Notes: generated by a model from the sequence alone, not told the origin. Counted from the stretch's first letter, positions 1-7,641 are shown. The stretch is DNA of 12,104 nt from CALCHX01 sp035761165 (GCA_035761165.1 DASTRO010000280.1:1-12104); one strand, 5' to 3'. Numbers and translations are program-made.

Positions 1-651
1 GAGCAGCGCGTGCGCCCAGAAGGCCAGCACGAAGCCGACGTGCGCCGCCCCCGGCGCCATCCCCATGCCGGCGAGGGCGCCGCCCAGCGCGTAGCCCACC
101 GGTCGGTAGAGCCCCACCGAGCCCGGCTCCGCCACCCCCTCGAAGCCACCGGCGAGGAAGATGGTGAGCATGATGCCGGCGATCATGCAGAGGATGAAGA
201 TGGCGTCGCCGGAGTGCACGTTGTCGCCCTGCAGCCGCCGCGGCTTGACGACGATGCGGCGCCAGAGCAGCACGGCCACCGCCGCCAGCACGAGCAGCGC
301 GAACGCCTCCTGCGACAGCCAGTAGAGCGCGGTCAGCGGGGCGGGCAGGTAGCTGCCGTAGGCGAAGCCCGGCACCACGCCCTGGATCAGGATCTCGAGC
401 GAGCCGGCGGCGAGGACGATGAAGCCCCAGAAGACGAAGGCGTGCAGCGGGCCGGCCACCCGGTCGCGCAGGATCTTGGACTGCAGGAACCCGATCGTCA
501 CCAGGTTCCGGAAGCGCGTCGGGATGCCGTCGGTGCGGTGGTCGGGGCCGCCGACGACGGTCATGTAGCGCACGAGGCGCTGCGCGTTGTAGGCGAAGAA
601 GCCCGCGCCGAGGATCAGGATGGCGAGGAAGAGGACGCTCGAAGCGGTCAT
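1..651 (-). CDS. EtfD/FadF-like membrane (Fe-S)-binding oxidoreductase, N-terminal part (cut by left edge)
   Basis: Only the first 217 residues are present; the frame is open to base 1. They form a multi-helix membrane domain of the nitrate-reductase-gamma/HdrE type: a hydrophobic helix at about 5-20, a basic loop (QSKILRD, 57-63), helices near 66-90, 105-131 and 150-170, and another starting near 203. H70 in GPLHAFVFWGF and H214 in FWAHALL are likely heme b ligands. In this family the domain is followed by a cytoplasmic ferredoxin-like and CCG-motif Fe-S region, which would lie outside the window. Known members (EtfD of mycobacteria, FadF of Bacillus) pass electrons from ETF to menaquinone during beta-oxidation. 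etfB and etfA two genes upstream fit this role. The ATG at 651 follows a good GGAGG eight bases upstream. Family confidence is good; the exact acceptor is inferred. Confidence 0.82.
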   Translation of the reverse strand, partial: MTASSVLFLAILILGAGFFAYNAQRLVRYMTVVGGPDHRTDGIPTRFRNLVTIGFLQSKILRDRVAGPLHAFVFWGFIVLAAGSLEILIQGVVPGFAYGSYLPAPLTALYWLSQEAFALLVLAAVAVLLWRRIVVKPRRLQGDNVHSGDAIFILCMIAGIMLTIFLAGGFEGVAEPGSVGLYRPVGYALGGALAGMGMAPGAAHVGFVLAFWAHALL

Positions 652-659
652 GTCGCGCG

Positions 660-664
660 CCTCC
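660..664 (-). promoter_or_regulatory. Shine-Dalgarno for the EtfD-like gene
   Basis: The minus strand reads GGAGG followed by eight bases and then the ATG at 651-649. This strong site fixes the start of the membrane oxidoreductase. It is one of the clearest ribosome binding sites in the window. Confidence 0.6.
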
Positions 665-722
665 AGGGGCGCCGATGAGCATGGGAGCGGAGCCGGCCAC
701 GCCGGCGGTGGCGCCGGTAAGG

Positions 723-850
723 TGAGCGGGTGGGAGGGAAGAGGGAAGAGGGAGCAGGAAGCAGGAAACAGGAGGCAGGACCCGTTCCCTGCCCCCTGTT
801 CCCTGTTCTCTCTTCCCTGTTCCCTGTCCCCTTCTGCCCCGACCCGCTCA
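723..850. repeat. Intergenic heptamer inverted repeat A
   Basis: This is a long imperfect inverted repeat between the outer-membrane protein gene and the EtfD-like gene. The left arm holds six contiguous 7-mers (736-777: GGGAAGA twice, GGGAGCA, GGAAGCA, GGAAACA, GGAGGCA). The right arm holds seven contiguous 7-mers (783-831: variants of TGTTCCC such as TCTTCCC and TGTCCCC). The outer ends are a perfect 9-bp inverted pair, TGAGCGGGT at 723-731 and ACCCGCTCA at 842-850. The right outer arm contains the stop codon of the upstream gene (848-850). GGG runs at 732, 736, 743 and 750, and CCC runs at 815, 822, 828 and 837, give a G-quadruplex pattern in the purine arm of each strand. It may act as a 3' mRNA structure or be a non-coding repetitive element; function unknown. 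Confidence 0.85.
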
Positions 851-1510
851 GAAGTGAATCCGCAGCCCCGCCGTCAGCGCGAGGTTGTTGGCGATCCTGC
901 TGCTGTCGATGTCGTCCGGGATCTGGTCCTGGAAGTCGCCGAACTCGTTCCAGTCGAGTGAGGTGACGTAGTCCTTCAGCATGATCTGGAAGCCGACCGG
1001 ACCGCGGTCGATGTCGAGCCCGACGCCGGCGTTGAACTGCAGGTCGGTGTTGCTGTCCTCGGCGTTGATGTCGTCGAAGTCGGCGGTGTAGCGGACCATG
1101 CCGATGCCGCCCTGGATGAACGGGGCGACCTTCCCCTCGTTCCACGACATGGGAAGCTGGTACTGCAGGTCGGCGTCGGCCAGCCAGTAGCCGATGTCGC
1201 CGGAGGTCGGGATCGTCGTGCCGTCATCGAACTCGACGGTCGTCTTCGTCTTCGAATACGCGAAGTTGCCGAGCACCGACCAGCGCGACGTCATCCGCAC
1301 CTGCGCCTGGGCGCCGACGATCCAGTTGTCGTCGTTGCTCAGATGCGCGTCGTCGGAGATGTCGGCCAGGCTACCGAAGAACATGTAGCCGGCGTACGGC
1401 GTGATCGAGAAGGTGGACTGCCGCCCGGTGATCGTCGACTCGGGAGTCTGCGCCAGCACGGGGGCCGAAAGGGTCAGGGTTGCGACGGTTGCGACGAGAA
1501 ACTTCCGCAT
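848..1510 (-). CDS. Small outer-membrane beta-barrel protein
   Basis: The product is 220 residues with a typical Sec signal peptide: MRKF, a hydrophobic stretch, then a VLA cleavage site after A20. The mature part alternates polar and hydrophobic residues in amphipathic strands separated by acidic turns (FSITPYAGYMFFGSL, WIVGAQAQVRM, APFIQGGIGMVRY, DLQFNAGVGLDIDRG, LALTAGLRIHF). It ends in a C-terminal phenylalanine, the usual outer-membrane assembly signal. This matches the general OmpW/OmpA-like 8-strand barrel size class. No substrate can be read from sequence. The start at 1510 was preferred over an upstream start because it places the signal peptide at the N-terminus. Only a weak GAGG lies upstream. 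The gene sits between etfA and the EtfD-like gene, with which it has no obvious functional link. Its TGA stop lies within repeat A. Confidence 0.8.
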   Translation of the reverse strand: MRKFLVATVATLTLSAPVLAQTPESTITGRQSTFSITPYAGYMFFGSLADISDDAHLSNDDNWIVGAQAQVRMTSRWSVLGNFAYSKTKTTVEFDDGTTIPTSGDIGYWLADADLQYQLPMSWNEGKVAPFIQGGIGMVRYTADFDDINAEDSNTDLQFNAGVGLDIDRGPVGFQIMLKDYVTSLDWNEFGDFQDQIPDDIDSSRIANNLALTAGLRIHF

Positions 1511-1640
1511 CTGCTGCCTCACGCTCGGGTGAATCTGGTCGTGCGGTGAACCTGCGCCCGGGAGTTTCGCAAGCTCCGTGCGCAATACCGCAAGCCCTTG
1601 TGCGACCGGTAGTTAGGCATGCTGCGGAAGCGTGCCGCGA

Positions 1641-1674
1641 GCGCGTCCGGGCACCAGGCAGACGCGGACGGCGC
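1641..1674 (-). terminator. Possible hairpin after etfA
   Basis: GCGCGTCCG at 1641-1649 pairs with CGGACGGCGC at 1665-1674, giving a nine-pair stem with one bulged base and a loop of about 15 bases, just past the etfA stop. No U-tract follows, so intrinsic termination is uncertain. The rest of the 1511-1681 gap shows no clear promoter, though it should hold the leader of the outer-membrane protein gene. Confidence 0.25.
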
Positions 1675-1681
1675 GACCGGG

Positions 1682-2671
1682 TCAGCCGCCGCGCTTCGCC
1701 GCGCGCACCGCCTCGGTGAGCGCCGGCACCACCTCGAAGGCGTCGCCGACGATGCCGTAGTCGGCCACCTTGAAGATGGGCGCATCCTTGTCCTTGTTGA
1801 TGGCGACGATGGTCTTCGCCGTGCGCATGCCGGCCAGGTGCTGGATGGCCCCGGAGATGCCGACGGCCACGTACAGCTCCGGGCTCACCGTCCGCCCGGT
1901 CTGGCCGATCTGCTCGCTGTGCGGCCGCCAGCCGTCGTCGGTCACGGCGCGGGTGGCCCCGACGGCAGCGTTGCCGAAGGCGTCGGCCAGCTCCTCGACC
2001 AGGCGGAAGTTCTCCGCGGCCTTGAGCCCCCGCCCGCCGCTGACGACGATCGGCGCCTCGGCGAGATCGAGCTTCCCCTTGGCGCCCTCGCGCACCTCGG
2101 TGACGATGACGCGCGCCTGGGCCGGGGCGAGCGCCGGCGCCACCGGCTCCACCCGCCCCGCCCGCGCGCCGGCCGTCGGGAGCACGGCGCCGGGTCGGAG
2201 CGAGACGAGCGCCGGACGCGCCGCGACGGTGAGGGTGGCGAACACCTTCCCCGTGTACACGGGGTGCCGCACGGTGATGGCGTCGCCGGCGGCCTGCACG
2301 GCCACCACGTCGCTGGCCAGCGGGAGGCCCAGCTTGGCGGCCACGCGGGGTGCGAGGTCGCTTCCCTGCGCCGAGGCGCTGAAGACCGCGGCGACGTAGC
2401 CGCCGCCCCGGATGCGCTCGGCCGCGGTGGCCGCCGCCACCTCGGGCGTGTAGTTGGCCAGCGCCGGGTCGCTGACGACGAGCACGACGTCGGCGCCGTG
2501 CTGGCCGAGGGTGGCCGCGTGCGCCTCCACCCCGGGCGCGCCGACGAGCAGGGCGTGCACCTCGCCGCCGCCGGTGGCGTCGGCCAGCTGCCGTGCGGCA
2601 GTCACCGCTTCCAGCGCCACCTTGCGCAGCTCCCCGCCGCGCGTCTCCGCGTATGCGAACGTGTTGGCCAT
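1682..2671 (-). CDS. etfA: Electron transfer flavoprotein subunit alpha
   Basis: The product is 329 residues, a normal length for EtfA. The N-terminal domain (about 1-185) has the ETF alpha/beta fold, with the SASAQGSDLAPRVAAKLGLPLASDV region (about 98-122) typical of the subunit. The C-terminal FAD-binding domain is highly conserved: SGGRGL (211-216), a DDGW segment (245-248), QIGQTGRTVSPELYVAVGISG (254-274), GAIQHLAGM (274-282) and TIVAINKDKDAPIFKVADYGIVGD (287-310). With EtfB it forms a soluble FAD/AMP heterodimer that collects electrons from acyl-CoA dehydrogenases and related flavoenzymes. Its ATG shares one base with the etfB stop (TGATG), so translation is very probably coupled. A longer open frame upstream overlaps etfB and is not real. 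Identity is near certain. Confidence 0.97.
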   Translation of the reverse strand: MANTFAYAETRGGELRKVALEAVTAARQLADATGGGEVHALLVGAPGVEAHAATLGQHGADVVLVVSDPALANYTPEVAAATAAERIRGGGYVAAVFSASAQGSDLAPRVAAKLGLPLASDVVAVQAAGDAITVRHPVYTGKVFATLTVAARPALVSLRPGAVLPTAGARAGRVEPVAPALAPAQARVIVTEVREGAKGKLDLAEAPIVVSGGRGLKAAENFRLVEELADAFGNAAVGATRAVTDDGWRPHSEQIGQTGRTVSPELYVAVGISGAIQHLAGMRTAKTIVAINKDKDAPIFKVADYGIVGDAFEVVPALTEAVRAAKRGG

Positions 2672-3426
2672 CAGAGCACCTTGGCCTCTTCCTGGAGGAG
2701 TCGCACGAGCTCCGGCACCGCGGCCGCGCCCTCGCCGATGATCCGGCCCGGGGCCCGCTCCGGCGGGAGCTCCATCTTGGTCACCGTGACGCCGGGCTGG
2801 CCGAGCTGCGCCGGCTTCACCTCCAGCGGCTTCTTCTTGGCCGCCATGATCCCCTTCAGCGCCGGGTAGCGGGCCTGCGCCACCAGCCCCTGGTCCACCG
2901 TCACCACGGCCGGGAGCGGGAACTCGACGACCTCCACGCCACCCTCCAGCGCGCGCTCGGCGCGGCCGCGGCCGTTCTCGACGTCCAGCTTCGCCACCGC
3001 GGTGACGCAGGGCAGGTCGAGCAGCTCGGCCACCATCGCGCCGGTCACGCCGCTGGACGTGTCGACGGCCAGCTTGCCGAAGAGGATGAGATCGTAGCCG
3101 CCGTCGCGCAGCTCGGCGGCCAGCGCGCGGGCGATCGCGAGGCCGTCGACGGGCACGGCCTCCGTCTTCAGCTGCACGCCACGGTCGGCGCCCATCGCCA
3201 GCGCCTTGCGGATCGTCTCCTGCACCGCGTCCGGCCCCAGCGAGACGACGGTGATCTCGCCACCGCCGTGCTTCTCGTTCAGCTGCAGCGCGGCCTCGAC
3301 CGCCCACTCGTCGAAGTCGCTCATCGTGTATTTCAGCCCCGTCTCGTCCACCGACGTGCCGGAGCCCGCGATCCTGAAGCGCTGCTCCATGTCGGGCACG
3401 CGCTTGATGCACACGGCGATCTTCAC
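2671..3426 (-). CDS. etfB: Electron transfer flavoprotein subunit beta
   Basis: The product is 251 residues, the usual EtfB length. It begins MKIAVCIKRVPD, a hallmark start, and carries SLGPDAVQETIRKALAMGAD (62-81), the nucleotide-binding GKLAVDTSSGVTGAMVAELL segment (about 116-135) and the EtfB signature ARYPALKGIMAAKKKPLEV. It binds AMP and docks with EtfA. Its partners are probably acyl-CoA dehydrogenases elsewhere in the genome and the EtfD-like membrane protein downstream. The start is GTG at 3426-3424, supported by AGGAG ten bases upstream and by the family N-terminus. It follows repeat B, which separates it from the acylase gene, so it may be the first gene of its own transcript. Confidence 0.97.
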   Translation of the reverse strand: MKIAVCIKRVPDMEQRFRIAGSGTSVDETGLKYTMSDFDEWAVEAALQLNEKHGGGEITVVSLGPDAVQETIRKALAMGADRGVQLKTEAVPVDGLAIARALAAELRDGGYDLILFGKLAVDTSSGVTGAMVAELLDLPCVTAVAKLDVENGRGRAERALEGGVEVVEFPLPAVVTVDQGLVAQARYPALKGIMAAKKKPLEVKPAQLGQPGVTVTKMELPPERAPGRIIGEGAAAVPELVRLLQEEAKVL

Positions 3427-3436
3427 CGCGAGGCTT

Positions 3437-3441
3437 CTCCT
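3437..3441 (-). promoter_or_regulatory. Shine-Dalgarno for etfB (GTG start)
   Basis: AGGAG on the minus strand lies ten bases before the GTG at 3426. It supports a GTG start rather than a downstream ATG, in agreement with the conserved EtfB N-terminus. Confidence 0.55.
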
Positions 3442-3503
3442 GTGAAAGAGTCACCGGAACCTACTGCGGAGGGAGCGGCGGCTCTAGGGCGGGAACGGCA
3501 AGC

Positions 3504-3638
3504 GCGAGATGCGGGACGCGAGACGCGGGACGCGAGACGCGGGACGCGGGACGCGGGACGCGGGAGGGACTTGCCCACCACGAGCGTCCCGAGCGCCAGG
3601 TCGAACCCTCTCGCGCCTCGCACCTGGCGCCTCGCGCC
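3504..3638. repeat. Intergenic heptamer inverted repeat B
   Basis: Nine contiguous 7-mers at 3504-3566 alternate between GCGGGAC and GCGAGAC, with end variants GCGAGAT and GCGGGAG. After about 44 bases, four contiguous 7-mers at 3611-3638 (TCGCGCC, TCGCACC, TGGCGCC, TCGCGCC) form the partly complementary right arm. A further outer pair, GGAGCGG at 3472-3478 and CCGCTCC at 3643-3649, could extend the structure into the last codons of the acylase gene, but seven bases may be chance. GGG runs at 3541, 3548, 3555 and 3562 with four-base loops form a regular G-quadruplex pattern on the plus strand. The element fills most of the acylase-etfB gap. Confidence 0.8.
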
Positions 3639-3639
3639 T

Positions 3640-5814
3640 CTACCGCTCCAGCCCCGGCCGGTACCGCCGCACCGCCCGCGCGTCGACGTCGCGGGCCGTG
3701 AAGGCCACGCGCTTCATCTCGCCGCGCGCGAACATCGCCGCCTGGTCGGCGTAGTAGGGCGAGTCCGGATCGGGGCTCTGACCGTAGGCCAGCACCGAGT
3801 AGGCCCGCGGCACCTCCCCGAACTCGACGGCCAGCACCCAGCCGTCGCCGCCCACCGCCGACCGGCGCCCGTCCGGGTCCGTGCGGAAGTTCAGCACGCG
3901 GAAGCAGCCGAGCGCGCCGCTGCAGCCGCCGACGGGGACGTCCACGTCGCCCCGCCGCACGCGATGCACCTCGCCCCAGGCCACGCCGATGTCGCCATAG
4001 CGCTCCCGCACCTCGGCGATGGCCTGCGCGAACGCCTGCACCGCGCGCGCCGGGTCGCGGAGCCCGCGCGGCGTCGTGGTCGGGGCGTCGGGCGACCACG
4101 GGTGCGCGTACAGCGAGTCCGCGTCGGCCCCCGCCGTGTAGGCGCGCCACCAGGCCTCGAAGAGCACCGCGCCGCGACTCTCGGGCGCCGCCGTGTCGTC
4201 CCATCGCTCGAGCAGCGCGAGCGCCGCGGCGGTGGCCGAGTCGGGGTTGCTCGCGCGGACGGCGGCCACGAGGTCGGCCTTGACGCGGTCGGCGAGCAGC
4301 ATGCGATAGGAGTGCTTGAGCGCGACCACGTCCTCGAGGCTCAGCTTGCGCGGCGTGTCGATGAGCGCGAGGCTGAGCTGGCTGCGCAGGCGCAGCACCG
4401 GCTCGGGGAAGTAGGCCGGATAGCGCGCCGGGTCGAGCAGCCGGTGGAGGTTGGTGTAGTACGGCGAGTCGTTCTCGTTGTGCACGTAGCCGCCCGGCGG
4501 GTTGAGGAGCTGCGGCAGCGAGTCGAAGGGGACGTAGCGCGTCCACACCTCTGCCGTGCGCCGCGCCGGGACGGCCGCCGTGTCGCCGCCACTGGGGTGC
4601 GGCAGCGACGGGATGGCGGCGTTCCAGACGTAGAAGATGTTCCCCGCCCGGTCGGCGTAGGTGAAGTTCGACGTCACCCGCGCCCGCATCCGCATGGCGT
4701 CCTTCCATTCGGCCAGCGAGTGTGCCCGCATCATGCGCAGGAACTGCTCGCCGGCGCGCCAGTCCCCGTCCGCCGCAGCGCGCAGGACGTAGATCTTGCC
4801 GCCGCCGCGGTACACCACCGGCCCGAGCGGCGTCCGCCAGAGCTCACGCGTCTCGGTGGAGAGGCCGTCGCCATTGCGGAAGGCGACCGTCACGAGCTCG
4901 CGTTCGAGCGGCACCGATGCGCCCTCGAAGCGGTAGTGGTCCGCGCGGGCCGTGTCGACGTCCAGCGCGTAGATCTCGTCGAGGTCCGGCGCGTTGTTCG
5001 TCGTCGCCCAGCCGAGGTCGCGGTTGAAGCCGCCGATCACGCCGAACGGCCCGCCGATGCGGAAGTCGCCGTAGAAGTCCATCACCCCCGGGACGGTGAT
5101 GTGCCCCTCGTAGTAGCCGGCGCTCCAGGCGAGGTGCGGGTTGCGCAGCAGGATGGCGTGCCCCGACGTCGTGCGGCTCGGCGCGAACGCCCAGGCGTTG
5201 GAGCCCTCCTCGATCGGGTCGACGCCGGAGTCCCCCGCGGGCGGCCCGTCGGCGGCGCCGGCGTCGCGGCGCGAAGCACTGTCGAGGCGAGCGAGGAAGC
5301 GCCGCGCCTGCGACCGCTCGGCGACGTTCACGTCGCGCGCCGCGACGTCGTAGCCGGTGAAGTGCGGCGCGAAGCCAGCCGGGAACTCCTCGGGGTGCAG
5401 CTCGATGTAGCGATTGACCCCGGCGGCGAATCCCTCGTAGACGTCGCGGGTGTCCGGGTCCAGCTGCGGGTAGCGCGCGACGGCGATGGCGTGCGCGCGC
5501 TGGGCTTCGAAGTCGCCGTCGATGCTGTCGCGGCCGAACCAGCGCCCCATCTCCCCCCGCGCGCGCAGAAGGCCGATGGCCACGCGCGGCCCGTAGTCCT
5601 CGAGTTGCACGTAGGCCAGCGCGTAGTACGCCGCCCGCAGGTTCTCGGCCCGGATGTGCGGCACGCCGTGCTCGGTGCGCAGCACCTCCACCTGCCGCGC
5701 GAGCGCCGGCGCCGGCCCGGGCGGCTGCGCCGACAGGATCCCGGCAGCGGTGAGGAGCTGGGCGACCGCCGCCGTGAGCGTCGCGAACGTGCCCGCAGTC
5801 AGTCGATCGGTCAC
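3640..5814 (-). CDS. Penicillin acylase family Ntn-hydrolase (exported)
   Basis: The product is a 724-residue precursor with an N-terminal hydrophobic export signal (about 8-30, ending ILSAQ). The alpha-chain region (VEVLRTEHGVPHIRAENLRAAYYALAYVQLEDYG, about 42-75) is typical of penicillin/acyl-homoserine-lactone acylases. A low-complexity Ala/Gly/Asp/Pro linker (about 179-203) precedes GSNAWA, where S205 should become the N-terminal nucleophile of the beta chain after autocleavage. NPHLAW (225-230), GWATTNNAPDLDEIYAL (268-284), and NPPGGYVHNENDSPYYTN (438-455) are further family motifs. The enzyme would hydrolyse an amide bond between an acyl group and an amine, probably in the periplasm. 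Substrate (acyl-homoserine lactone, N-acyl amino acid, cyclic lipopeptide or beta-lactam) cannot be told from sequence. The GTG start is supported by GAGGAG nine bases upstream. It lies between a deacylase-type gene and etfBA. Confidence 0.92.
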   Translation of the reverse strand: MTDRLTAGTFATLTAAVAQLLTAAGILSAQPPGPAPALARQVEVLRTEHGVPHIRAENLRAAYYALAYVQLEDYGPRVAIGLLRARGEMGRWFGRDSIDGDFEAQRAHAIAVARYPQLDPDTRDVYEGFAAGVNRYIELHPEEFPAGFAPHFTGYDVAARDVNVAERSQARRFLARLDSASRRDAGAADGPPAGDSGVDPIEEGSNAWAFAPSRTTSGHAILLRNPHLAWSAGYYEGHITVPGVMDFYGDFRIGGPFGVIGGFNRDLGWATTNNAPDLDEIYALDVDTARADHYRFEGASVPLERELVTVAFRNGDGLSTETRELWRTPLGPVVYRGGGKIYVLRAAADGDWRAGEQFLRMMRAHSLAEWKDAMRMRARVTSNFTYADRAGNIFYVWNAAIPSLPHPSGGDTAAVPARRTAEVWTRYVPFDSLPQLLNPPGGYVHNENDSPYYTNLHRLLDPARYPAYFPEPVLRLRSQLSLALIDTPRKLSLEDVVALKHSYRMLLADRVKADLVAAVRASNPDSATAAALALLERWDDTAAPESRGAVLFEAWWRAYTAGADADSLYAHPWSPDAPTTTPRGLRDPARAVQAFAQAIAEVRERYGDIGVAWGEVHRVRRGDVDVPVGGCSGALGCFRVLNFRTDPDGRRSAVGGDGWVLAVEFGEVPRAYSVLAYGQSPDPDSPYYADQAAMFARGEMKRVAFTARDVDARAVRRYRPGLER

Positions 5815-5823
5815 GGTGTGGGG

Positions 5824-5829
5824 CTCCTC
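5824..5829 (-). promoter_or_regulatory. Shine-Dalgarno for the acylase gene (GTG start)
   Basis: GAGGAG on the minus strand precedes the GTG at 5814-5812 by nine bases, and there is no competing ATG ahead of the signal peptide. This decides the start. Confidence 0.55.
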
Positions 5830-5860
5830 ACGAGAGACACGAAGGGCGGCAACAGCTGTC

Positions 5861-5997
5861 GACGGGACGAACAGGATGAACGGGACGAGCAGGCTGGGGA
5901 GGACGGGAACTGACGGGGAAGGCGGGAAGAGCTCATGCAGTCATCATCCCGTTCCCCCCGTTCCTCCCGTCCGCACTCCATTCGGTCATCCCGTCCC
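5861..5997. repeat. Intergenic nonamer inverted repeat C
   Basis: Five contiguous 9-mers at 5861-5905 (GACGGGACG, AACAGGATG, AACGGGACG, AGCAGGCTG, GGGAGGACG) begin a purine-rich arm that continues to about 5930. A pyrimidine-rich arm follows at 5945-5997, with complementary CCCGTTCC, CCCGT and TCATCCCGTCCC blocks. The repeat is more degenerate than A, B and D, and its unit is nine rather than seven bases. GGG runs at 5896, 5905, 5915 and 5924 fit a loose G-quadruplex pattern. It lies between the deacylase stop and the acylase leader. The architecture matches the other three elements although the sequence does not. Confidence 0.65.
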
Positions 5998-6002
5998 TCA
6001 TG

Positions 6003-7610
6003 TCAGGGGCGCCGGCGCAGCACCTTACCCGCGCGCGCGTCGGTGAAGGCGCCGTCCCGGATGGCGAGGCGGCCGTTGACGAGGACGTGCACCATCCCCT
6101 CGGCCAGCTGGTGCGGGTCCTCGAAGGTGGCGCGGTCGCGCACCTTCGCGAGGTCGAAGACCACCACGTCCGCGTACGCCCCCGGTCGCAGCACGCCGCG
6201 GTCGGCCACGCGGTAGACGGTGGCGGGCAGCGAGGTCATCGTGCGGATCGCGAACGGCAGGCTCACGACCTCGTCCTCGACGACGTACTTCCGCAGCTTG
6301 CGCGGGAAGGCCCCGTTGCCGCGCGGGTGCGGCACGCCCTCGCCGGCGCGCACGAGGGCGCCGTCGGAGGCGGTCATCGTCCACGGCTGGCGCATGAGCC
6401 GCTCGATGTCGGCGTCGTCCATGTTGAACGAGACGATGCCGACGCTGCCACGGGTGATGAGCGAGAGGGCGGTGGCGATGGTGTCGCCGCCCTGCCGGGC
6501 CGTGAGCTCGGCGAGCGTGTGCCCCTCCACCGTCGTGTCCGGCCGGAAGCGGGCGATGCGGATGCGTGCCGCGCCGCCGCGGCGGGCGAGGTTCTCGCGC
6601 ATCCCGGCCTCGATCCGGGGGCGTTGCGCGGCGTCGGCCAGGCGGGCACGGAGCGAGTCGTCCCCCCCTGCCTGCGCCCACCGCGGCACGAGCGCGGCGT
6701 CGAGCGACGTCTGCGACGCATCGTACGGGTACTGGTCGGCGAAGACCTCCACCCCCTGCGCCCGGGCGCGCTCGACGCGCTGGACGATGGCGGCCGAGAA
6801 GCCCCAGACGTTGGGCCCGAGCGCCTTGATGTGCGTGACGACGCCGCGCGTGCCGGCCTCGCGGGCCACGGTCACGACCTCCTCCACCGCGGCCAGGAGG
6901 CCGATCGTGTAGTCGCTCTCGTCGCGGATGTGGCTCTGGTACGGCGCGCCGTAGCGGGCGGCGACGCGGGCGAGCGCCACCAGCTCGTCGGTCCTGGCGA
7001 AGCTGCCGGGTGCGTAGAACGGTCCGCTGGAGAGCGCGAACGCCCCCTCCTCCATCCCGCGCTGCACGAGCGCCTCCATCCGCTGCAGCTCCGCGGGGGT
7101 CGGGGCACGGTCCGCCATGCCGAGCACGGCCCGACGCACGGAGCCGTGCGGCACCATGAGCGCGACGTTGACGCCGAGGCCGTGCGCCAGCAGGTCGCGA
7201 CGTTGCGCCGTCAGATCCACGGACCCGCCGCCGTCGGGGTTCACGAAGACCGTGGTGACGCCCTGGGCGAGCAGCTGGTGGGCGGCGGATAGGTCGGGCG
7301 TCTCGAGCGCCGGGCCGGCGTGCGAGTGCGTGTCGATGAAGCCCGGCGCCACGTACAGCCCCTCGGCGTCGAGCACGCTCGTCGCGGTGTCCCCCCGGAG
7401 ATCGCCGAGGGCGACGATGCGGTCGCCGCGGATCCCGAGGTCCGCCCGTACCCAGGCGTTGCCGCTGCCGTCGAGCACGCGCCCGCCGCGCACGAGGACG
7501 TCGTATCGCTCGGGGGTCTGTGCGGCCGCCGGGGCGAGCGCGGCGAGCATGGACAGCAGGATGCCGAGCATCGGGCCGGCGCGGGGGCGAAGAAGCGCGG
7601 GAGCGAGCAT
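6003..7610 (-). CDS. N-acyl-D-amino-acid deacylase family amidohydrolase (secreted)
   Basis: The product is 535 residues from the chosen ATG at 7610. The signal peptide has Arg residues at 8 and 10, a hydrophobic core at 14-26 and a likely AAA|Q cleavage at 30. The composite amidohydrolase fold begins YDVLVRGGRVLDGSGN (36-51). Metal-site motifs are GFIDTHSH (H95, H97), SHIRDES (H227), THIKALG (H260) and ASDG (D416), with GVPHPRG (425-431) and the C-terminal LRPGAYADVVVFD (474-486). It should cleave N-acyl groups from (D-)amino acids or similar amides outside the cytoplasm. The family's usual GNCG cysteine ligand is replaced here by VNPDGGG (123-129), so metal binding and specificity may differ. 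A longer frame starting at 7694 is only read-through of repeat D. No clear Shine-Dalgarno is visible. SusC/SusD upstream and an acylase downstream suggest a shared acyl-peptide substrate. Confidence 0.9.
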   Translation of the reverse strand: MLAPALLRPRAGPMLGILLSMLAALAPAAAQTPERYDVLVRGGRVLDGSGNAWVRADLGIRGDRIVALGDLRGDTATSVLDAEGLYVAPGFIDTHSHAGPALETPDLSAAHQLLAQGVTTVFVNPDGGGSVDLTAQRRDLLAHGLGVNVALMVPHGSVRRAVLGMADRAPTPAELQRMEALVQRGMEEGAFALSSGPFYAPGSFARTDELVALARVAARYGAPYQSHIRDESDYTIGLLAAVEEVVTVAREAGTRGVVTHIKALGPNVWGFSAAIVQRVERARAQGVEVFADQYPYDASQTSLDAALVPRWAQAGGDDSLRARLADAAQRPRIEAGMRENLARRGGAARIRIARFRPDTTVEGHTLAELTARQGGDTIATALSLITRGSVGIVSFNMDDADIERLMRQPWTMTASDGALVRAGEGVPHPRGNGAFPRKLRKYVVEDEVVSLPFAIRTMTSLPATVYRVADRGVLRPGAYADVVVFDLAKVRDRATFEDPHQLAEGMVHVLVNGRLAIRDGAFTDARAGKVLRRRP

Positions 7611-7641
7611 GATCGGACAGGAGCGCGTCGAGGGATGCGGT

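Noticed and set aside
10..678. A 222-codon plus-strand frame at the left edge
   Set aside because: It is antisense to the EtfD-like membrane domain; its His/Arg/Glu-rich composition is a shadow. The minus-strand frame has proper transmembrane helices and a Shine-Dalgarno.
1511..1681. Promoter for the outer-membrane protein gene
   Set aside because: TTGCG-type hexamers are present but no convincing -10 partner at the right spacing, so no promoter is called.
2672..3454. Extension of etfA upstream to make a 590-residue protein
   Set aside because: The extra N-terminal part overlaps all of etfB in another frame and is Arg/Gly-rich nonsense. The EtfA family start is MANTFAYAE at 2671.
3504..3638. 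CRISPR array
   Set aside because: Units are seven bases with no spacers between them, and no cas genes are present.
2593..5913. A 1106-codon open frame on the plus strand
   Set aside because: It lies antisense to the acylase and etfB/etfA, which have clear family motifs. The translation is Arg/Ala/Val/His-rich with no recognisable domain, typical of antisense frames in high-GC DNA.
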